Shown here: piece after piece, positions 1 through 7,114 of the stretch
Position numbering within the stretch: position 1 is the stretch's first letter
How the letters are laid out: each line of letters opens with the position of its first letter
From: a virus
DNA length: 20,677 bases
Direction: 5' to 3' (one strand)
IMG/VR virus record: IMGVR_UViG_3300020456_000084
Location: 1-20,677 of that record
Position numbers and translations under genes: made by a program
The notes under the pieces: model-generated
What the model was told of the DNA's origin: nothing
Seen by the model: only the letters and a program-made list of their open reading frames with translations
Database searches by the model: none

Positions 1-780
1 TATCTTGAAGATTGCTTAGATGGTATGAAAAAACTGGAGGACGGTAGCATTGATGCTATCGTCACATCTCCACCGTACAATCTAGACATCAAATACGGTA
101 GTTATGCTGACAACAAACCACGTCAGGAATATCTTGACTGGTTGGTAAAGATCTTTTGTGAAGGCAAACGTGTTCTCAAAGATGATGGTCATTTGTTTGT
201 CAACATGGGATATTCCAACGTTGATCCATGGGTTGGTATGGAAGTGGGTTTTGCACTTAGAAACGATTGGAAATTGCAAAATCATATTAACTGGGTGAAA
301 TCTATTCATGTGAGTGGCAAAACAAGTGGTCACTTTAAACCAATCAATAGTAAAAGATTTGTATGTCCCACATGGGAACATCTATTTCATTTTACTAAGA
401 CTGGTAAGGTAGATATTGATAGATTATCTGTGGGTGTTCCTTACGAATATTATGAAGCAAACATTCGTGGAAACAATACGGCAGAAACAAAACCAAATTT
501 AAGAGACAAAGGTAACTGCTGGTTTGTTCCATATGAAACTATCAACAGTAAAGAACTGAGAGGAAAGCATCCTGCTACCTTCCCAGTCAAACTTGCTGAA
601 GACTGTTTGAAATTGACCGGTAAGGATACTGGCATTGTACTTGATCCTTTCATGGGGACAGGGACTACTGCAGTAGCAGCACAGAATGTGGGTTGGGACT
701 ATATTGGATATGATATCGATGAAGATTATGTAGATTTTGCAACAAAAAGGTTGTCTGGGGGGTTGACACAGTTCTTCTGA
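1..780 (+). CDS. Beta-class DNA methyltransferase (N6-adenine or N4-cytosine), 5' partial
   Basis: This enzyme transfers a methyl group from S-adenosylmethionine to an exocyclic amino group of adenine or cytosine in DNA. The reading frame is open from base 1 (residues YLEDCLDG precede the first ATG at 25), so the true start lies upstream of the window. The catalytic motif TSPPYN (nt 64-81) comes first and the SAM-binding motif DPFMGTGTT (nt 643-669) comes near the C-terminus. This order defines the beta class, with the target-recognition part in between. SPPY is common in N4-cytosine enzymes but also occurs in CcrM-like adenine enzymes, so the target base is not decided here. No restriction partner is visible, which fits a phage orphan methylase that protects DNA or modulates expression. 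Its last codons contain the -35 box of the next gene's promoter. Confidence 0.9.
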   Translation, partial: YLEDCLDGMKKLEDGSIDAIVTSPPYNLDIKYGSYADNKPRQEYLDWLVKIFCEGKRVLKDDGHLFVNMGYSNVDPWVGMEVGFALRNDWKLQNHINWVKSIHVSGKTSGHFKPINSKRFVCPTWEHLFHFTKTGKVDIDRLSVGVPYEYYEANIRGNNTAETKPNLRDKGNCWFVPYETINSKELRGKHPATFPVKLAEDCLKLTGKDTGIVLDPFMGTGTTAVAAQNVGWDYIGYDIDEDYVDFATKRLSGGLTQFF

Positions 781-791
781 GGATATATAAT
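763..791 (+). promoter_or_regulatory. Consensus sigma70-type early promoter (TTGACA-17-TATAAT)
   Basis: TTGACA lies at 763-768 and TATAAT at 786-791, separated by exactly 17 nt, so both boxes match the bacterial consensus perfectly. Transcription should begin near 798. The -35 box is inside the end of the methylase gene and the -10 box lies just after its stop codon. T4-like cyanophages use host sigma70-like promoters for early genes, so this is probably the early promoter for the gene at 894. Confidence 0.8.
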
Positions 792-797
792 ATGTTC

Positions 798-813
798 AGT
801 TCAGTCATGAACT
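798..813 (+). promoter_or_regulatory. Short hairpin at the predicted 5' end of the early transcript
   Basis: AGTTCA (798-803) and TGAACT (808-813) are a perfect 6-bp inverted repeat around a 4-nt loop (GTCA). The repeat begins at the start site predicted for the 763-791 promoter. A hairpin at the extreme 5' end can stabilise an mRNA, or it could be a small operator. The rest of the leader to 893 holds a weaker stem (roughly 824-843) and a GGAG ribosome-binding site at 884-887. Confidence 0.4.
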
Positions 814-893
814 AAACTCAGTTGTTTCAAGTAGGTCCTAAAACACCTGCGTCGGAAACACTATTCTCTAAAACTTTTATAACGGAGTATTAA

Positions 894-2069
894 ATGACTG
901 CTACGCAGATTGTCGCTGTAAAGAAGCGTATTCTTATTCATCTTGTCGATGAGGCAAGTAAAGAAGTTAAAGATACACAGTTAGAAGAATATCGCAACTA
1001 TGGAGTTGCTCTTAATTCTCTGTCTGGCTTACCTCAAAAACCACCCAAAATTCCGCATTGGACTGCTGTTGCTGATCTATTTGAAGTAGATCAAGCAGTT
1101 CCTTGCATGATCCCTGTTACTATTTGTTGGGGCGATGCTGCTTACAATAGAGCAGATGAGATCAATTGGTCTCAGATCCATAATAACATTGAGTATAGTC
1201 AAGGTTATAGTTATGATGCTTCTAATAATCTCGATGTAGTTTACGATCCTAAGACTGGTCGTTTCATTGTCAAGAAGGGTCAGCATCGTGTAATCATGGC
1301 ATTCTTTTGTCTTGGTGAAGATGCTTGCATTCCTGCCAATGTCAAACTGATTGATGAAGACTACACAGAAGAAGAGCAGATTACTGCTGAAGCATATGAT
1401 CATCATGTTGATGCTCAGAAAGTAGCCCGACAGAAAGCACACCAAGCAGGTCGTTCAGCATTTGTTTCTGGTGATCCAGATGACATCAAGTACACCAACT
1501 TCATTCTGTCACATGGTATTGGTGTGAAGGGAAAAATGCATCTCTTCCCACAACTCGCACATTTCAGTCGTGTTTGTGACACACCATGGGCGGTAAAATC
1601 TGCCATGCAAATTAACGAAGAGTATACTTCTCTTGCACTGAAGTTGCTTAACAAGTATTTGCCTGCTAATGACAAAATTATTGGTGGTAAGGCAATCAAG
1701 GCTGTTACTCAATTCCTTCATCTCTTTGCAGATAAAATTGAGTCCACTGCTGTTAAAAACAATACCACATTTGAATTACTTGTTGATGAAGTCTTCAAGT
1801 ATATGTGGCATCAACGCAAGACCAAATCTGCTGCTTGGTTAAAAGGTTCTCAAGCATTCCGTGGGGAGAATGTTATTATTCCTCTAGCACGTTTGATCAA
1901 GTTTACTAATGCGTATTGTCAGGAGAGTAATATCATTCTTCCTGATGGTCGCAAGAATGAAGATAGTGCATGGTGCTCTACTGATGAAAAGTTCTGGTGT
2001 GACTTCTTGATTAAGTCTACCCCTAAGGAACTACATGGTTCGGTCAACGCTATCGTAAGTGAATGTTGA
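894..2069 (+). CDS. ParB/DGQHR-like domain protein
   Basis: This is a 391-aa protein starting at ATG 894, seven bases after a GGAG ribosome-binding site. Residues 119-132 contain PKTGRF followed by KKGQHR. This resembles the conserved loop of ParB/Srx-fold and DGQHR proteins, where a G-x-H-R-like motif binds nucleotide or DNA. The remainder (about 160-391) is mostly predicted helix and I do not recognise a further domain. It is the first gene after a consensus early promoter, so it is probably expressed immediately on infection. DNA binding or nuclease-like activity is a family-based guess. I see no catalytic site that would settle it. Confidence 0.55.
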   Translation: MTATQIVAVKKRILIHLVDEASKEVKDTQLEEYRNYGVALNSLSGLPQKPPKIPHWTAVADLFEVDQAVPCMIPVTICWGDAAYNRADEINWSQIHNNIEYSQGYSYDASNNLDVVYDPKTGRFIVKKGQHRVIMAFFCLGEDACIPANVKLIDEDYTEEEQITAEAYDHHVDAQKVARQKAHQAGRSAFVSGDPDDIKYTNFILSHGIGVKGKMHLFPQLAHFSRVCDTPWAVKSAMQINEEYTSLALKLLNKYLPANDKIIGGKAIKAVTQFLHLFADKIESTAVKNNTTFELLVDEVFKYMWHQRKTKSAAWLKGSQAFRGENVIIPLARLIKFTNAYCQESNIILPDGRKNEDSAWCSTDEKFWCDFLIKSTPKELHGSVNAIVSEC

Positions 2070-2081
2070 TCGTGATATCCG

Positions 2082-2089
2082 AATAAATA
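2082..2089 (+). promoter_or_regulatory. Candidate late promoter (AATAAATA)
   Basis: AATAAATA matches the NATAAATA form of the T4-like late promoter reported for cyanophages. By analogy with T4, transcription would start about 6 nt downstream, near 2095. That is inside the left arm of the terminator hairpin at 2092-2112. The next gene downstream is hsp20 at 2194. Confidence 0.45.
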
Positions 2090-2091
2090 TG

Positions 2092-2116
2092 GACGGGGAT
2101 CATCACCCCGTCTTTC
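2092..2116 (+). terminator. Intrinsic terminator after the ParB-like gene
   Basis: GACGGGG (2092-2098) pairs perfectly with CCCCGTC (2106-2112) around a 7-nt loop, followed by TTT at 2113-2115. It is a strong 7-bp GC-rich stem with a short T tract, placed 22 nt after the stop codon. It would end transcripts that started at the 763-791 promoter. Confidence 0.75.
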
Positions 2117-2120
2117 TAGA

Positions 2121-2185
2121 TTGTGTGATTAAATAGTATTGGATGCCGCAAGGGTCCACACAACGTAATCTCGCTATCTAGGAGA
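2121..2185 (+). promoter_or_regulatory. hsp20 leader with inverted repeat and weakly paired ribosome-binding site
   Basis: TTGTGTG (2121-2127) and CACACAA (2157-2163) form a perfect 7-bp inverted repeat with a 29-nt interior. ATTAAATA at 2128-2135 is a weak late-promoter look-alike inside it. Just downstream, TCTC (2169-2172) can pair with GAGA (2182-2185), which covers part of the GGAG ribosome-binding site (2181-2184). Heat-shock leaders often hide the ribosome-binding site in such structures, but this pairing is short and may mean nothing. Confidence 0.3.
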
Positions 2186-2193
2186 AACTTCAA

Positions 2194-2628
2194 ATGACGA
2201 ACCTTACGAGGTACAATGCTGCCAACATAAATCAATTGTTGGATCGTATTACGAAAAACAGCATTGGTATGGACGAGTATTTTGATCGTCTGTTTGCTCA
2301 ACAACAGCAGTCAAACTATCCACCCTACAATCTTGTGCAACTTAGTGATGTAGAATCTCGGTTAGAACTCGCACTAGCTGGATTTAAAAAGGAGGAAGTA
2401 CATGTCTACACCCAAGATGGAAAACTTTTCGTCGAAGGAACCAGGGACGACAGCAAGGACGAAGAAAGCACATTCATCCATAGAGGACTGGCTCAACGAT
2501 CTTTCACCAGATCTTGGACCCTCAGTGATGAGACGGAAGTTGGATCAGTTACTTTTGAGGATGGGCTTCTAGCCGTGAGTCTACGCAAGATCGTACCAGA
2601 AGGTCATCAAAGAAAGGACTATCTCTAA
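2194..2628 (+). CDS. hsp20: Small heat-shock protein Hsp20 (alpha-crystallin type)
   Basis: This 144-aa ATP-independent chaperone holds unfolding proteins in a soluble state. The alpha-crystallin domain runs from about residue 43 to 133. Its end has the family hallmark DGLLAVSLRK (G-x-L-x-V type) and its start has the strand PYNLVQLSD. The C-terminal tail is short and lacks the usual I-x-I/V oligomerisation motif. T4-like cyanophages almost universally carry an Hsp20, where a role in scaffolding or virion assembly during stress has been suggested but not proven. GGAG at 2181-2184 is the ribosome-binding site. The gene is isolated between two terminators, so it is its own transcription unit. 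Confidence 0.93.
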   Translation: MTNLTRYNAANINQLLDRITKNSIGMDEYFDRLFAQQQQSNYPPYNLVQLSDVESRLELALAGFKKEEVHVYTQDGKLFVEGTRDDSKDEESTFIHRGLAQRSFTRSWTLSDETEVGSVTFEDGLLAVSLRKIVPEGHQRKDYL

Positions 2629-2653
2629 ATAGATTGACTATCGTTGTCGCAAC

Positions 2654-2698
2654 AGAGGGGAGACTGGCACAATCCAGTTGACTCCCCTCTTTTTTATT
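2654..2698 (+). terminator. Strong intrinsic terminator after hsp20
   Basis: AGAGGGGAG (2654-2662) pairs with CTCCCCTCT (2682-2690). ACTGG (2663-2667) extends the stem by pairing with CCAGT (2674-2678), leaving a TGA bulge (2679-2681) and a CACAAT loop. A TTTTTATT tract follows at 2691-2698. This is a textbook Rho-independent terminator. Its right arm overlaps the -35 region of the next promoter. Confidence 0.9.
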
Positions 2699-2706
2699 GG
2701 TATAAT
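2678..2706 (+). promoter_or_regulatory. Sigma70-type early promoter of the replication operon (TTGACT-17-TATAAT)
   Basis: TTGACT (2678-2683, one mismatch to consensus) and a perfect TATAAT (2701-2706) are spaced by exactly 17 nt. Transcription should begin near 2713, about 15 nt before the ATG at 2728, giving a very short leader. The -35 box and spacer are embedded in the right arm and T tract of the hsp20 terminator. It is the likely start of the transcript carrying the polymerase, recombinase and helicase genes. Confidence 0.75.
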
Positions 2707-2727
2707 GTATTGAGGTTATAGTAACTT

Positions 2728-3063
2728 ATGTCTGTCAAACTTGTATTACTGAAGTCTGGTGAGTCAGTTCTAACTGATTTGAAAGAGATTCTTCAGGATG
2801 AAGAAATCAAAGGATATGTCTTTGAGAGTCCACTGGTGGCAATTGCTATGCCACAGAATGTATTCCTTGCAGAAGGTGTCAACAAACCAGAGAAGCTAGA
2901 TATTAGACTAGAGTCTTGGATGCCTTTGAGTATTGATAAGAGGATGGTAGTTCCTAAGGACTGGATTGTCACTTATGTGAATCCAATCAAGGATCTTGTA
3001 GAAATGTATGAGGAATGTACTAATGGAACCGATGGCGATCAAGTGTCTTCTACTGAAGAATAA
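2728..3063 (+). CDS. Small Sm-like-looking conserved phage protein, first of a tandem pair
   Basis: This is a 111-aa protein and the first gene of the replication operon. It opens with short alternating strands (VKLVLLKSGESVL, then TDLKEI) and ends with VPKDWIVTYVNPIKDL plus an acidic tail. Such a layout of small beta strands resembles Sm/Hfq-like small-barrel proteins, but I have no decisive motif. The next gene has the same layout and looks like a diverged copy. The position directly before DNA polymerase suggests a regulatory or replication-accessory role. This is inference only. Confidence 0.7.
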   Translation: MSVKLVLLKSGESVLTDLKEILQDEEIKGYVFESPLVAIAMPQNVFLAEGVNKPEKLDIRLESWMPLSIDKRMVVPKDWIVTYVNPIKDLVEMYEECTNGTDGDQVSSTEE

Positions 3064-3283
3064 TGCTCTGTTAATTGCTCAGGTTGAAGAAGTCTTAGGA
3101 CAGATTGGTGAACCTGATTGCAGGTTGCTCAAACCATATCTGGTTGAGAGACCCTCACTTGAGATTACAGACTGGTTGGATTTCACCAACCAAACTGATA
3201 TAATGATTAGGTCGGATGATGTCTTGACCTTTGTTGACCCCAAGGGTGAACTACTTGACAAATACTTAAAACAGATTGAATGA
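3032..3283 (+). CDS. Paralogue of the preceding small protein
   Basis: This is an 83-aa protein. I chose ATG 3032 because MAIKCLLLKNNALLIAQVEEV then aligns with the start of the upstream protein (MSVKLVLLKSGESVLTDLKEI). An earlier in-frame ATG at 3008 would add eight unmatched residues. The C-terminal part (SDDVLTFVDPKGELLDKY) aligns with KDWIVTYVNPIKDLVEMY of its neighbour. It overlaps the upstream gene by 32 nt in another frame, and its stop overlaps the start of gp43 (ATGA). Translation of the three genes is therefore probably coupled. Function is unknown. Confidence 0.7.
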   Translation: MAIKCLLLKNNALLIAQVEEVLGQIGEPDCRLLKPYLVERPSLEITDWLDFTNQTDIMIRSDDVLTFVDPKGELLDKYLKQIE

Positions 3284-5775
3284 AGTTCTACACTAATGTT
3301 CAGATGGTTGGGGACAGGTTCCTCGTCCGTGGCTATGAGAATGGTCAACATTTCATGGTTCGTGAGGAATTTCAACCAACTCTCTTTGTGCAGTCAAAGA
3401 AGAAGACTAAGTACAGAACCCTAGAGGGTGATTATGTTCAGTCTATTCAACCTGGCACAGTCAGGGACTGCCGTGAGTTTATCAAGAAGTATGATGATAT
3501 TGATAACTTCAGTGTCTATGGTAATGAGAGATACATCTATCAGTATATTGCTGAGAAGTATCCAGAAGAAGAGATCAAGTTTGACATTAGTAAGATTCGT
3601 TTGGTAACGATTGACATCGAGACCAAATCTGAGAATGGATTTCCTAACGTAGAGACAGCAGACCAAGAGTTGCTGCTGATTACTATTCAGGATTACACAA
3701 CCAAGGCAATCATCACATGGGGTGTAGGTCCTTTCAAGAACAACCATCCAAAGGTTGAGTATCGACAGTTCAGTAACGAGCATGCCATGCTGTCTGACTT
3801 CAGTCAGTGGTGGGAAGATAACATGCCTGACGTGGTTACTGGATGGAACATCCAGCTGTTCGATATTCCATACCTGGTAGGACGTATTGACCGTGTTCTA
3901 GGGGAGAAGAGGTGCCGTAGGTTCTCTCCCTGGGGTTTGGTGAGTGAGAAAGAATTGTTTATCAAAGGTAGAAAGTACAAGACGTATGACGTGGGTGGTA
4001 TCACTCAACTAGACTACCTAGAATTATACCGAAAGTTTACATATACAAACCAAGAGTCATATCGTCTTGATCATATTGCCAACGTTGAGTTGGGACAGAA
4101 GAAATTAGATCACTCTGAGTTCGACACTTTTAAGGATTTCTACACACAAGGGTGGCAGAAGTTTGTTGAATATAATATAATTGACGTGGAACTTGTCGAT
4201 CGTCTTGAGGACAAGATGAAACTCATCGAACTTGCCATCACTATGGCATACGATGCAAAGGTAAATTATGCCGATGTATTCTATCAGGTTCGTATGTGGG
4301 ATACTATCATTTATAACTACCTCAAGAAAAGAGACATTGTAATTCCACCTAAAGTCAATTCGTCGAAGAGTGAAAAGTATGCAGGCGCCTATGTCAAGGA
4401 ACCGATTCCGGGAAAGTATGATTGGGTTGTGTCTTTTGACCTTAACAGTCTCTACCCTCACCTTATTATGCAGTACAACATCTCGCCAGAAACACTCCTG
4501 GAAGAGAGACACCCAACGTCAAGTGTTGATCGAATCCTTGCGGAGGAGATAAGCTTTGAGATGCACAAGGACTATGCAGTCTGTGCTAACGGTGCCATGT
4601 ATCGTAAGGACGTGCGTGGGTTCCTGCCTGAACTAATGGATAAGATGTATGGTGAACGTGTCATCTTTAAGAAACGGATGCTCAAAGCAAAGCAGCAGTA
4701 TGAGAAGACTCCTACTGATGCACTTAAAAAAGAGATCGCCAGATGTAACAACATTCAAATGGCGAAGAAGATTGCTCTTAACTCTGCTTATGGTGCTATT
4801 GGTAATCAATACTTCAGGTATTACAAACTAGCAAATGCTGAGGCAATCACACTCTCAGGTCAAGTCTCAATTCGTTGGATTGAGAACAAGATGAATGAGT
4901 ATCTAAATAAACTCTTATCCACCGAACAAGAGGATTACGTAATTGCATCTGACACCGATTCAATTTACCTTAATCTTGGACCTGTTGTTGATAAATTTTT
5001 TGGTGCTAAGTCTGGCGACAAAGCAGCAGTTGTGGCGTTACTTGATAAGATCTGCCAAGAGAAACTGGAACCTTTTATCGAACGTTCATATCAAAGGTTG
5101 GCGACGTACGTTAATGCGTACGACCAAAAAATGCAAATGAAACGTGAGAACATTGCCGATCGTGGTATTTGGACTGCCAAGAAACGGTATATTCTCAACG
5201 TATGGAATAGTGAGGGTGTAGCATATTCTGAACCAAAACTTAAGATCATGGGTATTGAGGCAGTCAAGTCCTCGACACCATCGGCATGTCGTGATATGAT
5301 TAAGTCTGCACTCAAACTAATGATGAGTGGCACTGAGGAAGATGTCATCGAATACATTGACAAGTGTCGTTCAGAGTTCAAGTCTCTTCCACCAGAGGAT
5401 GTATCATTTCCTCGCAGTGCTTCTGATGTTCAGAAGTACAAAGGTTCTAGCACCATCTATGTGAAGGGGACACCTATTCATATTCGTGGTGCTTTGCTTT
5501 ATAACCATATGATCAAGGAAAAGAAACTTACAAACAAGTATTCTTTTATTGACAACGGTGAGAAGATTAAATTCTGCTATCTCACCAGTCCAAATCCAAT
5601 GCGTGAAAATGTTATTTCATTCATTCAAGACTTCCCCAAGGAACTTGACTTGAATAAGTATGTTGATTACGAACTTCAATTTACCAAATCCTTTCTCGAT
5701 CCACTGAAAGCAATCCTTGATGTTATCGGTTGGAACGTGGAAAAAACTGTAAACCTAGAACTATTCTTCTCATGA
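3280..5775 (+). CDS. 43: Family B DNA polymerase with 3'-5' exonuclease (T4 gp43)
   Basis: This is the replicative polymerase of the phage, 831 aa against about 900 for T4 and RB69. The proofreading sites are visible: Exo I IDIETK (D112, E114), Exo II NIQLFDIPY (D195) and Exo III YNIIDVEL (D302). The polymerase sites follow in order: motif A DLNSLYP (D387), motif B KKIALNSAYG (from K496) and motif C DTDS (558-561). All catalytic residues are present. The C-terminus ends LELFFS, which resembles the sliding-clamp-binding tail of RB69 polymerase. The start overlaps the preceding stop (ATGA) and has no good ribosome-binding site, so translation is likely coupled to the upstream paralogues. The frame is uninterrupted: no intein and no split. 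Confidence 0.97.
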   Translation: MKFYTNVQMVGDRFLVRGYENGQHFMVREEFQPTLFVQSKKKTKYRTLEGDYVQSIQPGTVRDCREFIKKYDDIDNFSVYGNERYIYQYIAEKYPEEEIKFDISKIRLVTIDIETKSENGFPNVETADQELLLITIQDYTTKAIITWGVGPFKNNHPKVEYRQFSNEHAMLSDFSQWWEDNMPDVVTGWNIQLFDIPYLVGRIDRVLGEKRCRRFSPWGLVSEKELFIKGRKYKTYDVGGITQLDYLELYRKFTYTNQESYRLDHIANVELGQKKLDHSEFDTFKDFYTQGWQKFVEYNIIDVELVDRLEDKMKLIELAITMAYDAKVNYADVFYQVRMWDTIIYNYLKKRDIVIPPKVNSSKSEKYAGAYVKEPIPGKYDWVVSFDLNSLYPHLIMQYNISPETLLEERHPTSSVDRILAEEISFEMHKDYAVCANGAMYRKDVRGFLPELMDKMYGERVIFKKRMLKAKQQYEKTPTDALKKEIARCNNIQMAKKIALNSAYGAIGNQYFRYYKLANAEAITLSGQVSIRWIENKMNEYLNKLLSTEQEDYVIASDTDSIYLNLGPVVDKFFGAKSGDKAAVVALLDKICQEKLEPFIERSYQRLATYVNAYDQKMQMKRENIADRGIWTAKKRYILNVWNSEGVAYSEPKLKIMGIEAVKSSTPSACRDMIKSALKLMMSGTEEDVIEYIDKCRSEFKSLPPEDVSFPRSASDVQKYKGSSTIYVKGTPIHIRGALLYNHMIKEKKLTNKYSFIDNGEKIKFCYLTSPNPMRENVISFIQDFPKELDLNKYVDYELQFTKSFLDPLKAILDVIGWNVEKTVNLELFFS

Positions 5776-5936
5776 CTGACAACGAAAGGTGGAACCGAGG
5801 ATTAGATATTTTTATTGAAAGTGTTTTAGAGCCAGATCCCAATCTGAGATCTTTCGCACACTCTGAGGAATGTTTTCACGAACTGATGTATGTACGTGAG
5901 AATGTGCTAGAATACCTGAAGACACTACGTAAATAG
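5772..5936 (+). CDS. Small conserved hypothetical protein (54 aa)
   Basis: ATG 5772 overlaps the gp43 stop as ATGA, which is why I chose it over a TTG further upstream inside gp43. The protein is charged and probably helical (TDNERWNRGLDIFIE, then ECFHELMYVRENVLEYL). It contains no recognisable domain, signal or membrane segment. It sits between polymerase and recombinase in the replication operon. I do not recognise its function. Confidence 0.65.
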   Translation: MTDNERWNRGLDIFIESVLEPDPNLRSFAHSEECFHELMYVRENVLEYLKTLRK

Positions 5937-5937
5937 G

Positions 5938-6108
5938 ATGGACTTACCTGTCAACGATAAAGAACTTGCTACTATTGTGAGTGCTTTACGATTGAGTGGT
6001 GATACTGCTCTGTATGAAAAACTGAAGAAAGTGAAAGAGGTTCGTGATGAGAACCCCGGTGGTCCATATAAAAAGATTTGTCGTGAACAGTTTGGGTTTG
6101 TAATCTAA
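5938..6108 (+). CDS. Small hypothetical protein (56 aa)
   Basis: The ORF starts at ATG 5938, one base after the previous stop, and ends at TAA 6106-6108, which overlaps the UvsX start as TAATG. The sequence begins MDLPVNDKELATIVSALRL and continues with a helical, charged segment (GDTALYEKLKKVKEV) and NPGGPYKKICREQFGFVI. The exact start/stop overlaps on both sides and the lack of any other frame in this gap argue that it is real. No function is evident. Confidence 0.65.
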   Translation: MDLPVNDKELATIVSALRLSGDTALYEKLKKVKEVRDENPGGPYKKICREQFGFVI

Positions 6109-7112
6109 TGGATTTTTTGAAAGACATCGTAAAAGAGATCGGGGATGACTATACAAAACTCGCATCCGATATTGACGATACTGAAACTTATGTGGATACG
6201 GGTTCGTACATTCTTAACGGACTTGTATCAGGTAGCATTTTTGGGGGTGTATCTGGTAACAAGATTACTGCCATTGCTGGTGAGTCTTCTACTGGCAAGA
6301 CTTTCTTTAGTCTCGCTGTGGTTAAGAATTTTCTGGATAACAATCCTGACGGTTACTGTCTGTACTTTGACACTGAAGCAGCAGTTAATAAGTCTCTTCT
6401 TGAGAGTCGTGATATTGACTTGAATCGTCTGGTTGTGGTCAATGTGGTGACTGTAGAAGAGTTCCGTCAGAAGGCACTGAAGGCAGTTGATATCTACCTG
6501 AAGAAGGACGCTGACGAACGCAAACCTTGTATGTTTGTGTTGGATTCTCTTGGTATGTTGTCTACTGAGAAAGAGATTACTGATGCTCTGAACGATAAGC
6601 AAGTTCGTGATATGACAAAATCACAACTGGTCAAAGGTGCATTTCGCATGTTGACATTGAAGCTTGGTCAGGCTAATATACCTATGATTGTCACGAACCA
6701 CACTTATGATGTCATCGGTTCTTATGTTCCTACTAAAGAGATGGGTGGTGGTTCTGGTCTTAAGTATGCTGCCAGTACCATCGTATATCTCAGCAAGAAA
6801 AAAGAGAAAGACGGAACAGAAATTGTCGGAAACATTATCAAGGCAAAGACTGCTAAGTCGCGTCTGAGTAAAGAGAACAAGACCGTAGAGATTCGTCTAT
6901 ACTACGATGATCGTGGATTGGATCGATACTATGGTTTGCTTGAACTTGGAGAGATCGGTGGTCTCTGGAAAAATGTTGCTGGTCGATATGAGATCAACGG
7001 CAAGAAGGTGTATGCCAAAGAAGTATACAAGAATCCAGAGAAGTATTTTAATGCTGAAGTGATGCAGGCACTTGATGAAACTGCACAGAAAGAATTCTCG
7101 TATGGTGGTTGA
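6108..7112 (+). CDS. uvsX: RecA-like recombinase UvsX
   Basis: UvsX forms filaments on single-stranded DNA and drives strand exchange for recombination-dependent replication and repair. The Walker A motif GESSTGKT lies at residues 58-65. A Walker B strand (CMFVLDSLGML) lies near residue 145, and the L2-like region with MIVTNHTYDVIG follows, with GGGSGLKYAAS after it. The length of 334 aa is shorter than T4 UvsX (about 390), as is usual in cyanophages. The start overlaps the previous stop (TAATG) and the gene leads directly into the gp41 helicase gene. Confidence 0.95.
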   Translation: MDFLKDIVKEIGDDYTKLASDIDDTETYVDTGSYILNGLVSGSIFGGVSGNKITAIAGESSTGKTFFSLAVVKNFLDNNPDGYCLYFDTEAAVNKSLLESRDIDLNRLVVVNVVTVEEFRQKALKAVDIYLKKDADERKPCMFVLDSLGMLSTEKEITDALNDKQVRDMTKSQLVKGAFRMLTLKLGQANIPMIVTNHTYDVIGSYVPTKEMGGGSGLKYAASTIVYLSKKKEKDGTEIVGNIIKAKTAKSRLSKENKTVEIRLYYDDRGLDRYYGLLELGEIGGLWKNVAGRYEINGKKVYAKEVYKNPEKYFNAEVMQALDETAQKEFSYGG

Positions 7113-7114
7113 TT

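Noticed and set aside
781-893. Possible tRNA or small RNA in the gap before the ParB-like gene
   Set aside because: No cloverleaf, T-loop GTTCRA-type arm or CCA-like acceptor stem can be drawn. The hairpins present are short and better explained as an mRNA leader.
2622-2632. CTAAATAG after hsp20 as a late promoter
   Set aside because: It lies directly before the strong terminator at 2654, differs from NATAAATA, and has no gene before the terminator to serve.
4105-4512. Minus-strand open frame of 135 aa within gp43
   Set aside because: It lies wholly inside the polymerase gene, has no ribosome-binding site or family resemblance, and every real gene in the window is on the + strand.
7109-7114. 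TTG 7109 as start of gp41
   Set aside because: An ATG two codons later is a better start, and TTG would overlap the uvsX stop without a ribosome-binding site.
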